The notes under the pieces are model-generated. The model saw only the letters and a list, made by a program, of their open reading frames with translations, had not been told where the DNA came from and ran no database searches. Source: Liolophura sinensis (Eukaryota; Mollusca; Polyplacophora; Chitonida; Chitonidae). From it: 64,000 bases of DNA. The translations under genes were made by a program, and so were the position numbers. The first letter of the stretch is position 1. Each line of letters starts with the position of its first letter. The DNA is taken from the NCBI RefSeq assembly GCF_032854445.1, contig NC_088303.1, positions 28,749,265-28,813,264 of the forward strand, in the 5' to 3' direction. Of the stretch, positions 1 through 10,913 are shown one piece after another.

Positions 1-1626
1 ACGACATTGAATGTCATCTCTGTCCCCCCAGGTCAAATGCAATTTGACAGAAAGCTAACTGACAGAAGGTATTAGTCTCTCTAATACAAGGCTATAATCC
101 CCAGTCAGTGTTTGCCGCCAAAATGCTAGTAAAAGTTGCTCAGTAACGATGTTAGTCTGACTCAAAAGAACAACACAGAAGTGAGATTAAAGCCGCGTCG
201 TGTTTTAACGCCTCAAAGGACATATAGTCATACAATAGATCAATAAATCGTGGACACTTTGTTCACCGTAGGGTGAAAGTAAAACGGGGCCAACTTTTAA
301 AAGCCTTCTGTGCAGGCTACCCAGTATAACTTATAGACACGTCATGGATAGATAAACCGTCGCTAACGATGCCTAACAGTAAACGGCAAAAAGATCAAAA
401 CTAAAACCTTTTACTCATGAATGATGTATTCATTTAGATCTGTTTTCAAGGCTATGGAAACTTCCTCCCTTAATAGAACAAGTAACAAACTTTTAATGGT
501 TAAGATCAATGTTCCAATAACTCCAGCCCTTTAGAACAATCGAACAGTGGATTTTAACAGCATATTTCGGAAAGTGCAGGACTGACCGCCAGATCATGGG
601 GAATTCCGATTGGCCTGCACTCGACTGGAAGCATTACCTTTTTTATTTTCCCTTTCTTCCCCTATCGCGTCTAAACATTCCCTTGTCCCAATATTACTCT
701 AGATCCCCGCGCCGGGCGAATTCGAATAAAACCACAGAACCGTAATCTTCTTAACAAACATCAAAAGTGTATTAATGTGAGAAAATTAATTGATTTTATG
801 GATATGTTTCCACCTCAATTGTCACGATAAACTCTAGAAAATGGCTCTGAATAAATAGTCTCTCTAATTAGGTTGTCATAAAGTCATCACATCGATTGAT
901 CCCTCAAAAAAAAAATAAAACTGAAGGAGCTTAAAACATAGAGAACAGCATTTATCCCCTTCCACAACCCACAACCAACCCCTGAAAAATATTCTTTATT
1001 CGTTTACATTCAGCTTACATCAACGACATCTGAACACAAATATTGATATCCGCAGACATGATACACTTGCAGACAGGATTTACCTACATGCTCTCAGGCC
1101 AATGACTTAGTTGTGCTATGTGACGATATAGCCTATGTATACAACCAAATGTAGTAGTTCAGACCAATTAATAACGATAAATCAATGGTACAGTTATTAT
1201 AATCAGAGCGAGCGACCTGATTAGCAAAATGGCTGATAACATCCATGATTATGTCTTAACTTCCCTAATATATAATATAAACAAAGCTAGAGGGTAACCC
1301 ACTGGATTATGGTTTTCTAGTCCAGCATTTAATGACCTTCCATAAATGAAGACCTTCCTGAGGCTACGAGGACACTCATAGAAGACACGCCCCGCTTGCA
1401 AGCAACAGCAACCAGCGCTCGAATGTGATGTTGGTTTCTGTTTTGCTCTTCGTTATGAATGTCTCAGGGCAACTTGCCTTAAGTTACAAAACGTTGCCAG
1501 TAACACCATCCCATTAGTGTTGCCTACGCAGAAATGCCTCTTCCGTACCCTTGTTTACGAAGGTGAATCTAGGATTAGAAACCAAGATTTGTATACTAAT
1601 CTTATAGCATCTTTCCTGTCAAACAG

Positions 1627-1672
1627 AACATAGGATAATTGACAAAAGTTGTGTCGACATTTTACATGGGAC
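1627..1672 (+). CDS. Exon 2 of the Cys-rich gene, copy A (open)
   Basis: A 46-nt internal exon with 2 + 14 codons + 2 nt, so it enters in phase 1 and leaves in phase 2. It encodes HRIIDKSCVDILHG. The two differences from copy C (30798-30843) fall at third codon positions (GAC/GAT and CAT/CAC) and are both synonymous. Copy B (19584-19629) has TGA as its second codon. The flanking acceptor (pyrimidine-rich, CAG) and donor (GTGAGA) are preserved in all three copies. The small size makes this hard to prove by eye. The main support is that its phases fit both neighbouring exons. Confidence 0.5.
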
Positions 1673-4160
1673 GTGAGAATCACAACGTGACGTGTGTGGA
1701 GAAGCTGGGTTCAGAATTCCCCAACCACTGTCTTAAGTGTGTCTTTACGTCATCTTGCTTCGTGAGTTAAAAATGCCATTTTTTTGCAACACGTCGTTTG
1801 CTCACGACCTACACATATCACTAATTGTTCAAAGTGAATACCCGAAATTTTCTCGAAAACATTATCGAACAGAACATTGGCTCACAGACAAAGGCTGGCT
1901 TGAGACCATAACACGACAATATGTGCACTATGGATCGATTTAGTACGTTTTTATTTGTCAACGCCAAGAACGATTCTGCATTTTGCAAGTTAACAATCGT
2001 GGAATGTGACTAAACCTGATGCAAAACTCGAACGAATATACGATTTACCAGTCACGTGCATGACAATGAATTACGTGTAGATGAATCCAGGCAGTAAAGG
2101 CAAAAACATCATTTCAACAGTTTAATAAAACAATATTTGAGGGTCAGTAAGATATTTATGTATAGTAAGACGCTACCAGGCGTGAGAGCGGTAGATTCCA
2201 TAAAATCCCTGTTCGTGACCAGGATTGCATACAAGCCTCCTTGTAAAGAGTCACCAGTTTGACTCACTGAGCCACAGCTTGCAATTTATTACTTATGACA
2301 ATACAGATTTTGGCTCAGTGAATAACTAATGATCTGGCAAATCCATTAACACATTTCTTGCCCAGAAAACCTCTACTTAGAATAAAAACTTCGCATTGTC
2401 CAACAGCCTTATCGCCTTGTTGGTGTGGTTGCTACACCCAAAACGTGACTGTATCATGAGCACAGTGAAATCAGCGAATTACATGTCGGTTGGGAATTAC
2501 ATGTCGGTAATGTATATTTCCTTTCTGATCTCACAGAGGCCAGGAGAGTGTATGATAGCATGTTTTAGGTAAACGTAAATATGATTTCTTTCATATTTTT
2601 AATCGACCATGACACTATCTGAAGTTACGCATGCTTACTTATTGCAATATGTCACACATGTACACTGCTTATGGTCGCAGTCTCTGAGGATATACAGCGT
2701 CTAATTTCCTACAAACGTAATGCCATAAGCTATTCTAAATGAAAAGACAAATGTATGTGTAAGAATACGACCTGATATTCCGCTCGTCGTTTTATAATCA
2801 GATGACATCGATTATCACTCTTGGAAAGAGTTATAAACGAAGGGCGGATGTGTATGTAATTGGTAACAAAGTCGTATGTCAGCCTGTGGCTACATGCAGA
2901 GCCAAATACACCGGCTGATTGTCTGTCCATAAGCAAGACGCTCTCACCGTAATTAGTGGTGTCTGGCCAACACGCTCTCCACTTGGCCTACTGTTAATAT
3001 TGTATATCAGAGCCAGTCGTACGTGTTCCGCCAAATAACTTAACATCAAGCTGCTTAGTAGCCAGTTGGTTCAGACTGAGATAAACCATATCAAATAGGC
3101 ATTGCTCAACTTACTTAGCTCTCTATAAACCACGATTACATCTTCGTTTCTGTATTCATATTCCGTAAGGAGACCCAAAAGTGACATTTAGGTTAAGTTA
3201 AGGGAGTCATACGCAATTTTTCTGATTCTAAGGACAAGGGATATTTTCTGGTAAAAATACATCGAGTTTGTGCAAGGTTGTTTTGGCTGATTATAAATCA
3301 AGACATTACACTGTGTGACTCTAAAATGTATGTAGTTTATATTTCAATAGTTTTAGAGTTCTTCTTGTTTTAATGTTTTGTCGCACGGAAAAGTGAAATT
3401 ATTCGTAAAGAAGGCAAGCACTTCATCTTCATAAGGGAGAGAGAGGACCTTAACCTTAAAGTAAAAGAAAGCTAAAATATAAAGTAAGGTTCATCTTAGG
3501 GACAACTGAAAACTAGGCGTAAAAATACTTTCATTTATTTTTTCACATCTTTTGTACCAATATTATTTAATGGAAATTGCAACCAGCGGAATGAAAAAAT
3601 AAGATTTTTGCCTTAAACGGACAATTTATAATGATTTTATTTTAATCACACAACAGCCACTTTATGAGAGTGACATTCGGGAAGGCATACATGCAAGTCT
3701 GTGTATATGTGATGTTATCAAGTGTATAATGACACGGAAAGCGGGTTTTCAGAATACCAACGAATATTACCTGATGAAAATTACAACACGCAAAATGTAC
3801 ATATGTTGTTTTGCCTAAAAAGGTCATTTTATAGTGGGTTTAATTTGATCACTCTTGCCCATATATGTGACGTCATGAGTTGTAAGGTCTCACGGAAAAC
3901 GTAAAAATACTTATATGGATTGAGATTTTACATTAAAGTAAGGGTGTACAGACTTTCAATCTAATTTCTATCTAAACTAAAGGCATATTTGTAATCTCTA
4001 GCATGTCTCTTTCTTTTCAGAGTATTTCGACATTAGCGCGGACTCAATCAGTCAAATGATGGATAGATATAAACCATAAAACAGTGTTGAGCAGTTGTAT
4101 ACCGCGTGTTACGGGTGATTTATTGCGTGTTGCATAAACTCGTACATTCCACAGGCTTGT

Positions 4161-4183
4161 ACATTACATTACATTACATTACA
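4161..4183 (+). repeat. (ACATT)n microsatellite
   Basis: Four and a half units just before exon 3 of the Cys-rich gene. Copy C has the same at 33372-33394, and copy B only two units (24463-24475). It is therefore shorter or contracted in B. Confidence 0.9.
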
Positions 4184-6493
4184 AGTCCTTCCGGTTACAG
4201 CGAAAGGTTGCCAGAAAACAAATAGCGTGTCCGTGGGGAACATGTCTGCTTCATAAACAGGAATCCCGTCACATGTGATACAAGTGACACATTTTCCAAG
4301 AGGAATTGTGACCTGGAAGACCTTTAAGGTACGGAGATATCAAGACAAATAATTTATATGCCAAATGCATTTAATTACATACACCTTTCTAACGCATCGC
4401 TTGAGTTTTAAGTTTGAGTCTTCGCCGTATTCATTGCCTTGGCTATATTACACTAGCTTTTGAAAGGTGGCAAAGTGGTATCAGGCGACAGAACAAATGA
4501 AATATTGTACGTTACATTTAAGTGTGAGTGTATTGTCGGTGAAAATCACTAGTACCAGAATATAGTGCACCTCAAAGCCTCGATGAAGGTTAGGTGGCGC
4601 AAATTTGTGCCTTTCTGCTATTGCCTGATGTAAACCGTTACCACTTTATCACACCGGACAAATGGATCCAATGAAAAACATTAGCACGATGTGATGAAAA
4701 TTGAGTTGAATACAAAATGGCTTTATTATAGTTAAAATACATAATCACTGTCAAATATATAAAATTTAATTCTTTATGGATAAATTATGGTGTCTTTTAA
4801 ACACCGTATTTAATGTTGGAGTAGCTTAGTTGTTAAAACACAACTTTGCCACATTTATGTTGACTGTACAAGCCTTTACTTTAATAATGCTGATCAACTT
4901 TAGTCACATTTCCATCCAGCGAAAACTTTCTATAAATGAAAGGAAATAAGGCAATGTAATTTAATCATCGACCGATTTCCCCCACCTGATTGTGTGAATT
5001 TTGATGTGATTAACTGAGCCAATCGTTTGTCAGCACAATACAAGTCTTAATAAATGGGTGTTTGTTGCAGATTAATGACCGGTTATAGATTAGCAAAAGA
5101 AAAATATTTTAAACATTCTGTGTAATTATATGAAAGTTAGGTAAAGTCAATTATCAGACACTTACTCGTTTACTTTCGCCCTCGGAAATTGGAAGTCAGC
5201 TTCAAACAGCTGAGGCCCTATTTACGTAGAGGATGTAACACCACACGTTCTACTACAGCCAGTAAGGTGATTTACCAATTTGGTGCTTGTTAAATATTTC
5301 ATGTGTTCTAAAGCACAGGTGCAGACTCCTTCAATGGGAGGTCTTAATCCGGTTATATATCAAGTGTTTTCAACAGTTAGTACACTAGGTGAAAGAAAAC
5401 AATCTTGTTGCTTATTTGAAGCGTAATTGGTCTGTGAAACTTATGTTTCCGTTGCTTCAAGAGTTGAAAGAACATGTATACGTCATAAAGCATTCTACCC
5501 TTGTAAGATTGCTTCCGAACAAGCTAAAATTTCGTTAACTGCTCGGCATCAAACATACGACTTACATCGTTACAGAACTCGGTCTCAGTTCTCCCTTGGC
5601 CTTAGAAGCTATTGATAAACCGAGGAAATATCGACAAAAAAGTGAATTCTCTGAAAGTCATGTTTTGCAAACAAATCCATGCCCAAGGGTGTTTTCTTAT
5701 TCCAGTAGATGCATCACTACAATCGCTGAACACTTCGTCATTTGAGAAAAGCACCGACGCGATATACACAATCGGAGGAAGTGGTATTGTGATGATAAAA
5801 TGTTTCCTAACATCCTCTAATCAGGAAGATATCACCAGAGGCTGTCCACGTTCTGCTTCCACAGGGATTCACAAATTCACAAGTCGCCAAAGAGAGGTTT
5901 CGCTGAAATGTACCGTCAAACTCTTACCCGTTTTTAATCAAGCTCCGACAGAAATAAATTTTTTTCCTGTGGAGAATTCCTCCTCACGTGTTCGTGTCTT
6001 TCCTCAAACAAGTGATAAACAGAAGTAATCCTTCTTTGTTCTCAATCTCCATTTCAACAGAGTTGACTTATGTCACTTAAAACATTGCATGCTATTCTCA
6101 AATGCATCAAATTCTAGGATGTCGTAAAATGTAACACAATAACAGAAAAACAAAACTCAGTCATTTACTGTATAAGATTCACACATTATAAATACATACT
6201 ACACAAAACACAGACTAAAATCCGACTTTAGAACTGTAATACTATCCAGGGATAACGGCAAGTGCTTCGGTTAAAACGCTGTATTTCACGTGTTTAGTGT
6301 GACCATTTGTCAGCTTTCACATTGTCGTCGCTGCCGTGGTTTTAATCTGTATACTGTACGTCTTTAATTATATTTGACTTGTTAGTTTTAATCTTAAATG
6401 CATTGTAATTATGTTTTATTACGGTATAGATTTCCTACCTAACGGGTTATGGGTAAAATGCAAACACAGGCTAATCAGTTATCTACCGTAATA

Positions 6494-6720
6494 TGACAAG
6501 AGGAGAAATACGGTCCCATTTTACCTTAGTCTGGTTTTATTTTGCTAACTGTTCATATTAGTAATTTACATATCCCCTAGCACCATGGTTTAAGCAAAAT
6601 TAGGTACAGATAAAAAACAAAATACAGCGATATTAATTGGAATTTATTAGACGTCACTGGTTTAGAATTACTCAAAATGCTGTGTTGTCATCACATTTAA
6701 CATACACTCACATTAAGACG
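6494..6720 (+). repeat. Dispersed repeat R1, plus strand (copy A)
   Basis: The motifs are 'gacaagaggagaaatacggt', 'taccttagtctggttttatt', 'agcaccatggtttaagcaaa' and 'tactcaaaatgctgtgttgt'. The counterpart in copy C is at 35716-35942. Confidence 0.65.
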
Positions 6721-7073
6721 AAGGGAGCGATCAGGTCAACTTCCATAGCCAAAAGAAAGTGAAATTTCGACGACTGATAACTTTTACTGCAACGTTTGTA
6801 GTGAACTGGAAACCTCAAGGCCATGAACCAAATTTCGATGGTGAAAAGGCTACAAAGGCTTTCTGTGGGATTCATTACCCAGGCAGGTCATGTCTAAAAG
6901 ATTAATTTTCGAGGCGTGGTATTACGTTAAGTTGAACCTCGAATATTAAAGCATTCATTGTCTAAGTTATGTCATGAAAGTGACAATTATTTTCTAGGTA
7001 ACAAAATGTAGGAAATGTGACCATCAGTCACTGAGAGTCGCAGAAATATCTAGTGATCTTAAAAGAACACAGG

Positions 7074-7255
7074 GGCCTCCGTAGCCGAAGTAGTTAGCAC
7101 ACCATCACGGCGCAATGACCCAGAGAGTCTAGTTCATGCTGTCTTCCTCTTCTGGCATACATGGAAAGGTCTGCCAGCGGCCTGCGGAAATCAGCCTCAT
7201 ATCAGTGAAATATTCTTGAAGCAACAATCACATCAAAAAATAAATAGAAAAGACA
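7074..7255 (+). mobile_element. tRNA-derived SINE, diverged, plus strand
   Basis: The sequence begins 'ggcctccgtagccgaagtag', a decayed form of the tRNA-like head (consensus near 'ggcctccgtggctcagttgg'). It continues through 'aaaggtctgccagcggcctg' and 'cagtgaaatattcttgaag', and ends in an AAATA-rich tail. It lacks the middle of the family. The same insertion is at 36296-36477 in copy C, so it predates the A/C duplication. Confidence 0.8.
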
Positions 7256-7369
7256 ACAAAAATATATTTTCTGTTATTTATTACGAGAAGTGGGAACAGG
7301 CCTAAACAGCCATTAACTTTTTTTCTGACGTTCTTGGTAACTACATGTATATAAAAGTGTGAAATTGAT

Positions 7370-7640
7370 ATCTCCCCATCATCGCGATTTTAGTGTTTCT
7401 CTCCTCCCCTCACTGCGATCTTAGTCTTTCTGTCCTCACTTCATTGCGATCTTAGTCTTTCTCTCCTCCCCTCATGGCGATCTTAGTCTTTCTGTCCTCC
7501 CCTCATTGAAATCTTAGTCTTTCTGTACTCTCGTCATTGCAAGCTTGGCCTTTCTCCCCTCCTCTCGATGAGATCTAGATGTAGCTGTCCTCCTAACCAT
7601 TGGGCTCCTCCCCATGGGATCTTGAATTATCTGTTTTCTC
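7370..7640 (+). repeat. C/T-rich degenerate minisatellite, about 30-bp unit
   Basis: About eight degenerate units of the form 'cctcattgcgatcttagtct' followed by 'ttctctcctcc'. Related units recur at 8466-8640, on the other side of the left arm of the long inverted repeat. The copy in C is at 36592-36862. The strand is strongly pyrimidine-biased. Confidence 0.75.
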
Positions 7641-7643
7641 CTT

Positions 7644-8396
7644 AAGTAACTATTGTATTTTGCAAATCTGACAAAGAAAAGATAAAACTATAACCAGCAC
7701 GGAGTATGACACTTGAGCAAATTTATAAATGCATCGGTAAAGTATCCCACGGGAAATTCAAAAGACATACCATTAAAATTTTGTGGTATTGTCTAACAGT
7801 AACATCGCATATTCGATTAGACGAGAGTTATTTCTACAACCCCAGGGCGCTCAAATTCCCTCTTACGTCACCCGAACCCTGTTTTAACCACATGTGCATG
7901 GGGTACGAGTGAGACGACATCGTGTTTTCCATGGCTTAAACATGGAGCATTCCTTGGCCTTGTAAGAATCCCAGATTAAAGGTGGATTTATTGTGTTAAC
8001 AAGCAAGTCAGAAAAAATGGCTGTGGTCGGTTTTTTCACTTCTTCCTAAATAACGCAGTTTATATCATGTGTTGTCTGTTCTTTTAATGTATACCAGTAA
8101 CATATTTCTTGTCGGACGTGGTTGTGGACGACAGGTAACATCTCGATTCAATATAAGAACTGTAATTGCAGAAGATTTAAACCTGAATGTAGCTGGTAAA
8201 AGCACGTGGGTTTCGTAGGAAAATTCCACTTCAGTAGGAGAGTTATCGGAAGTAGTGTTGAAGAGAACATACTGAGACACGCAGGCTTAACGCGCTATCC
8301 TGAAATGTCACTGATTATGTACATGTAATAGCCAGAGCGGGATACACAGCGTCGTAGAAACTAGGACACAATTAAAGTCATTTCTTTTTCCAAATG
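7644..8396 (+). repeat. Long inverted repeat, left arm (copy A)
   Basis: This arm is the reverse complement of 9445-10229. The outer end 'aagtaactattgtattttgc' pairs with 'caaagtacaatagttacttg' near 10210-10229. The inner end 'catttctttttccaaatg' pairs with 'catttggaaaaagaaatg' at 9445. The arms differ by substitutions and indels. The left arm lacks about 170 bp of the right arm, including most of exon 4 of the Cys-rich gene. No transposase-like ORF is visible. The same structure sits in copy C (36865-37618). Confidence 0.88.
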
Positions 8397-8465
8397 AAAT
8401 GTGCTTCCAGTGGGTTGCCTTTACGAACTATACCCACAAATACTTTCTTGAGAATCACGTTGATC

Positions 8466-8640
8466 TCACCATGCTCCTCTCATGGGGATCTTATCCTCAC
8501 TCTTCTTCTCATTGGGATTTCTATCTCACAATGGACTGTTGGTCTCACTATCCTTCCCTCAATGGGATTTCTGTGTCAAGATTCTCCTCCCCTGGGATCT
8601 TGATCTTTCAACCCCACATAACTGAGATCTTGGGAGACTA
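8466..8640 (+). repeat. C/T-rich minisatellite, second block
   Basis: Units resembling 'cctcaatgggatttctgtgt' and 'tcccctgggatcttgatctt' repeat about six times. They match the 7370-7640 block on the other side of the left arm. The arrangement suggests one original array that was split by the arm, or copied with it. The copy in C is at 37688-37860. Confidence 0.65.
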
Positions 8641-9103
8641 TCATTACATATCAATGAAAATGTTCACATTTTATTTCGCCTACAGTCCTCATATAATTGA
8701 CATCTCCACGTTAATATACCTCTCAGTAAGATATTTAGGTCACTGCCGTCACATCAGCATGATCTTTGACGCACTATGACCCATTACTGTTATCTTCAGC
8801 TAGGTGTCACGATGTCCACGTTGCCCCCTGCTTTAAATACGTTGTCGTGATGACATGGCTGAAATAGTGTCGAAATGTGGTAAGGTTATAATTATTCATT
8901 CAGTCACAACATGTCCTAGATTTTCGGTTCCCATCGTATTCCCTGTCATCAAGGTCAAATGTTCCTTCAGTTAATTCATCCATACACACAGAACTGGAAA
9001 CTCCCGAAGCCAGGCTATAAGGGTCATATTTAATATGATCTCCATTTACATAATATAACGAGCTACAGTTAGGATTTACCCCGTAGAGATTATTAACATT
9101 TTT

Positions 9104-9297
9104 TGATTTATTTACTTATTTGATTGGTGTTTTACGAATATTTCACTTATACGACGGCGGCCAGCATTATGCTGGGAGGAAACCGAGCAGAACCCGAGAG
9201 GAACCCACGACCATCCGCAGGTGGTCGCTGGTAGACCTTCCCACGGAGAAACTCCTGGGTCAATACGCGATAATCAACTGAGCCACAGAGGCCACTG
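9104..9297 (-). mobile_element. tRNA-derived SINE, minus strand
   Basis: It starts with the complemented A/T tail 'tttatttacttatttgattg', contains 'cacttatacgacggcggcca', and ends at 'tgagccacagaggccac', the complement of the tRNA-like head. It has an internal deletion of the region around the B box. It lies in the spacer of the long inverted repeat. The orthologous copy in unit C is at 38336-38526. Confidence 0.9.
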
Positions 9298-9444
9298 ACA
9301 TTTCTTGATGCTGAAAGCAATGTAAAAGGACAGAGTAATGCATGGTCCTAAAACTCCTCCCTTAGAAATAATCCTCTTGGTGCCTTTTTCCGGTGAGATA
9401 AAAAAATAGAGAAAGTTAATATTTGTGGACATAGTTCGCAGCAG

Positions 9445-10229
9445 CATTTGGAAAAAGAAATGACTTTAATTGTATCCGCTTTGTATCCCGATCTGGCTGT
9501 TATACATAATTCAGTGACGTGTCTTAGTATGTTCTCTTTAACACTACTTCCCATGACTCTTCTACTCAGATGAAATTTCACTGCAAAACACATGTGCTTT
9601 TACAGGCTACATTCAGGTTTAAATTGTCTGTTTGCCATTGCAATTACAGTTCTTATATTGAATCAAGTTGTTACCAATCAAAATTAAAACAAACATTAAA
9701 ACAAAACATCATATAACCTGCGTTATTTAGTGAGAAAACCAGCCACAGCCATTTTTTCTGACTTGTTTGGTAACACAGTAAATCCACCTGATTCTTACGA
9801 GGCCAAGGAATGCTCCATGTTGGAGCCATGGAAAACACGCTGTCGTCTCACTTGTACCCCATGCACATGTGGTTAAAACAGGGTTCGGGTGACGTAAGAG
9901 GGAATATGATCGTCTTGGGGTTGTAGAAATAACTCCTATAATCGAATATGCGATGCCACTGTTATGCTACACCACAAAAATTTAATGGTATGTCTTTTGA
10001 ATTTCCCGTGGGATACTTTACCGATGCATTTATACATTTGCTCAAGTGTTGTCATATCTTTTAATATCTAGTCACACAATGTCTATCATGGCAACTATAT
10101 GCTCATGTGTGCTCGGTGCTGCTTTTTGTTTTAGGACGAAATGAAATCTCCCTAGATTGTGAACGTGTACAAGTGAACCAAGCAAGGGTGTATTCTTTGT
10201 CAGATTTGCAAAGTACAATAGTTACTTGA
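9445..10229 (+). repeat. Long inverted repeat, right arm (copy A)
   Basis: The reverse complement of 7644-8396, with a spacer of about 1.05 kb holding a minisatellite block and a SINE. The right arm holds sequence the left arm lacks, including the 5' part of exon 4 of the Cys-rich gene. Its outer end falls inside that exon. Copy C has the equivalent at 38673-39383, with about 110 bp deleted relative to A (between 'aggtttaaattg' and 'aaaac'). Confidence 0.88.
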
Positions 10230-10785
10230 CGTCTCTAGCTCAATCGTGGCCATATCAAGGGGGTAAATTAGGATAATGTCAATGTCAACATCGTGATAAC
10301 ATGTTCAGATCTAGCGATTGTCTCATCTTGATTCGGAACTCTTCCGCTTTGTTTTGGACGTTTGGACGTGCTTCGTGGAAGTTTTCGAACACGTCCCGAA
10401 AGTAAATTAATATTTAATGTTTTTTATTTAAATGATTTATGTTTATCCCCATACTGAAAGGTAAGCAATGTCATGATAGTATTTCAGCCAAAGTATACTA
10501 AACATATTGTGGAAGTTCGTTTTGGTTATTGATTTTATTTCAGTGGTACACATTACTTCCCGTATATAATTCTTGTTTGAGTTATCGAGTTTATTCTTGT
10601 TCGAGGTCAAGACGACGGATAAAAATTGGAGGCAGTAATGGCTTCCCTAAAATTAGATGTTTAAGCCTGCAAAAGGTGTAATCATGTTCGTGCCGTAAGC
10701 AGGGATACATGCGGGAGTGGTCTAAACTTACACCGTCTACATGACTCTGTCAGGTAGAGCTTTGTAAACAACACAACGAGTAAAT

Positions 10786-10913
10786 TTCTTTATTTATTTG
10801 ATTTGTGTTTTACACCGTACTCAAGAATATTTCACTTATACGACGGCGGCCAGGGTTATGGTTGGAGGAAACCGGGCAGAGCCCGGCGGAAACCCACGAC
10901 CATCCGCCAACGA
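10786..10913 (-). mobile_element. tRNA-derived SINE, 5'-truncated, minus strand
   Basis: The 3' half only, from the complemented tail 'tttctttatttatttgattt' through 'cacttatacgacggcggcca' and 'aaaccgggcagagcccggcg' to 'acgaccatccgcc'. The tRNA-like head is missing. It is shared with copy C (39944-40070), so it was inserted before the duplication. Confidence 0.9.

Larger units (their letters stand above)
1627..10230 (+). pseudogene. Cys-rich secreted protein gene, copy A (broken; exon 1 outside window)
   Basis: Three of four exons lie in the window. Exon 2 (1627-1672) follows an acceptor ending 'cctgtcaaacag', is followed by GTGAGA, and is open. Exon 3 (4201-4328) follows 'ccggttacag' but carries TAG at its eighth codon and TAA at the last codon before GTACGG. 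Exon 4 starts at 10135 after 'tttttgttttag', but has lost 25 nt compared with copy C, which shifts the frame to a TGA near 10230. Intron phases are 2 and 1, matching the other copies. I infer a dead gene. The protein family is not recognised. The exon structure is supported by three-way comparison, and no transcript evidence is available. Confidence 0.6.

Noticed and set aside
1655-1770. Open frame with four Cys (GRENHNVTCVEKLG...) in A and C
   Set aside because: It begins after an in-frame TAA with no usable acceptor, B has a 2-nt deletion, and the A/C differences are non-synonymous. The overlapping frame used for exon 2 fits the splice phases better.
5612-6028. 138-codon ORF present in both A and C (34834-35250) with only two residue changes
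   Set aside because: The whole surrounding 3.1 kb is near identical between the copies, so conservation is not specific to the ORF. It has no domain, signal peptide or splice context, and its composition looks like translated AT-rich DNA. Copy B homology stops within its first part.
7370-7640. CRISPR-like spaced repeats
   Set aside because: The units are degenerate and contiguous without unique spacers, in a eukaryotic context. It is a minisatellite.
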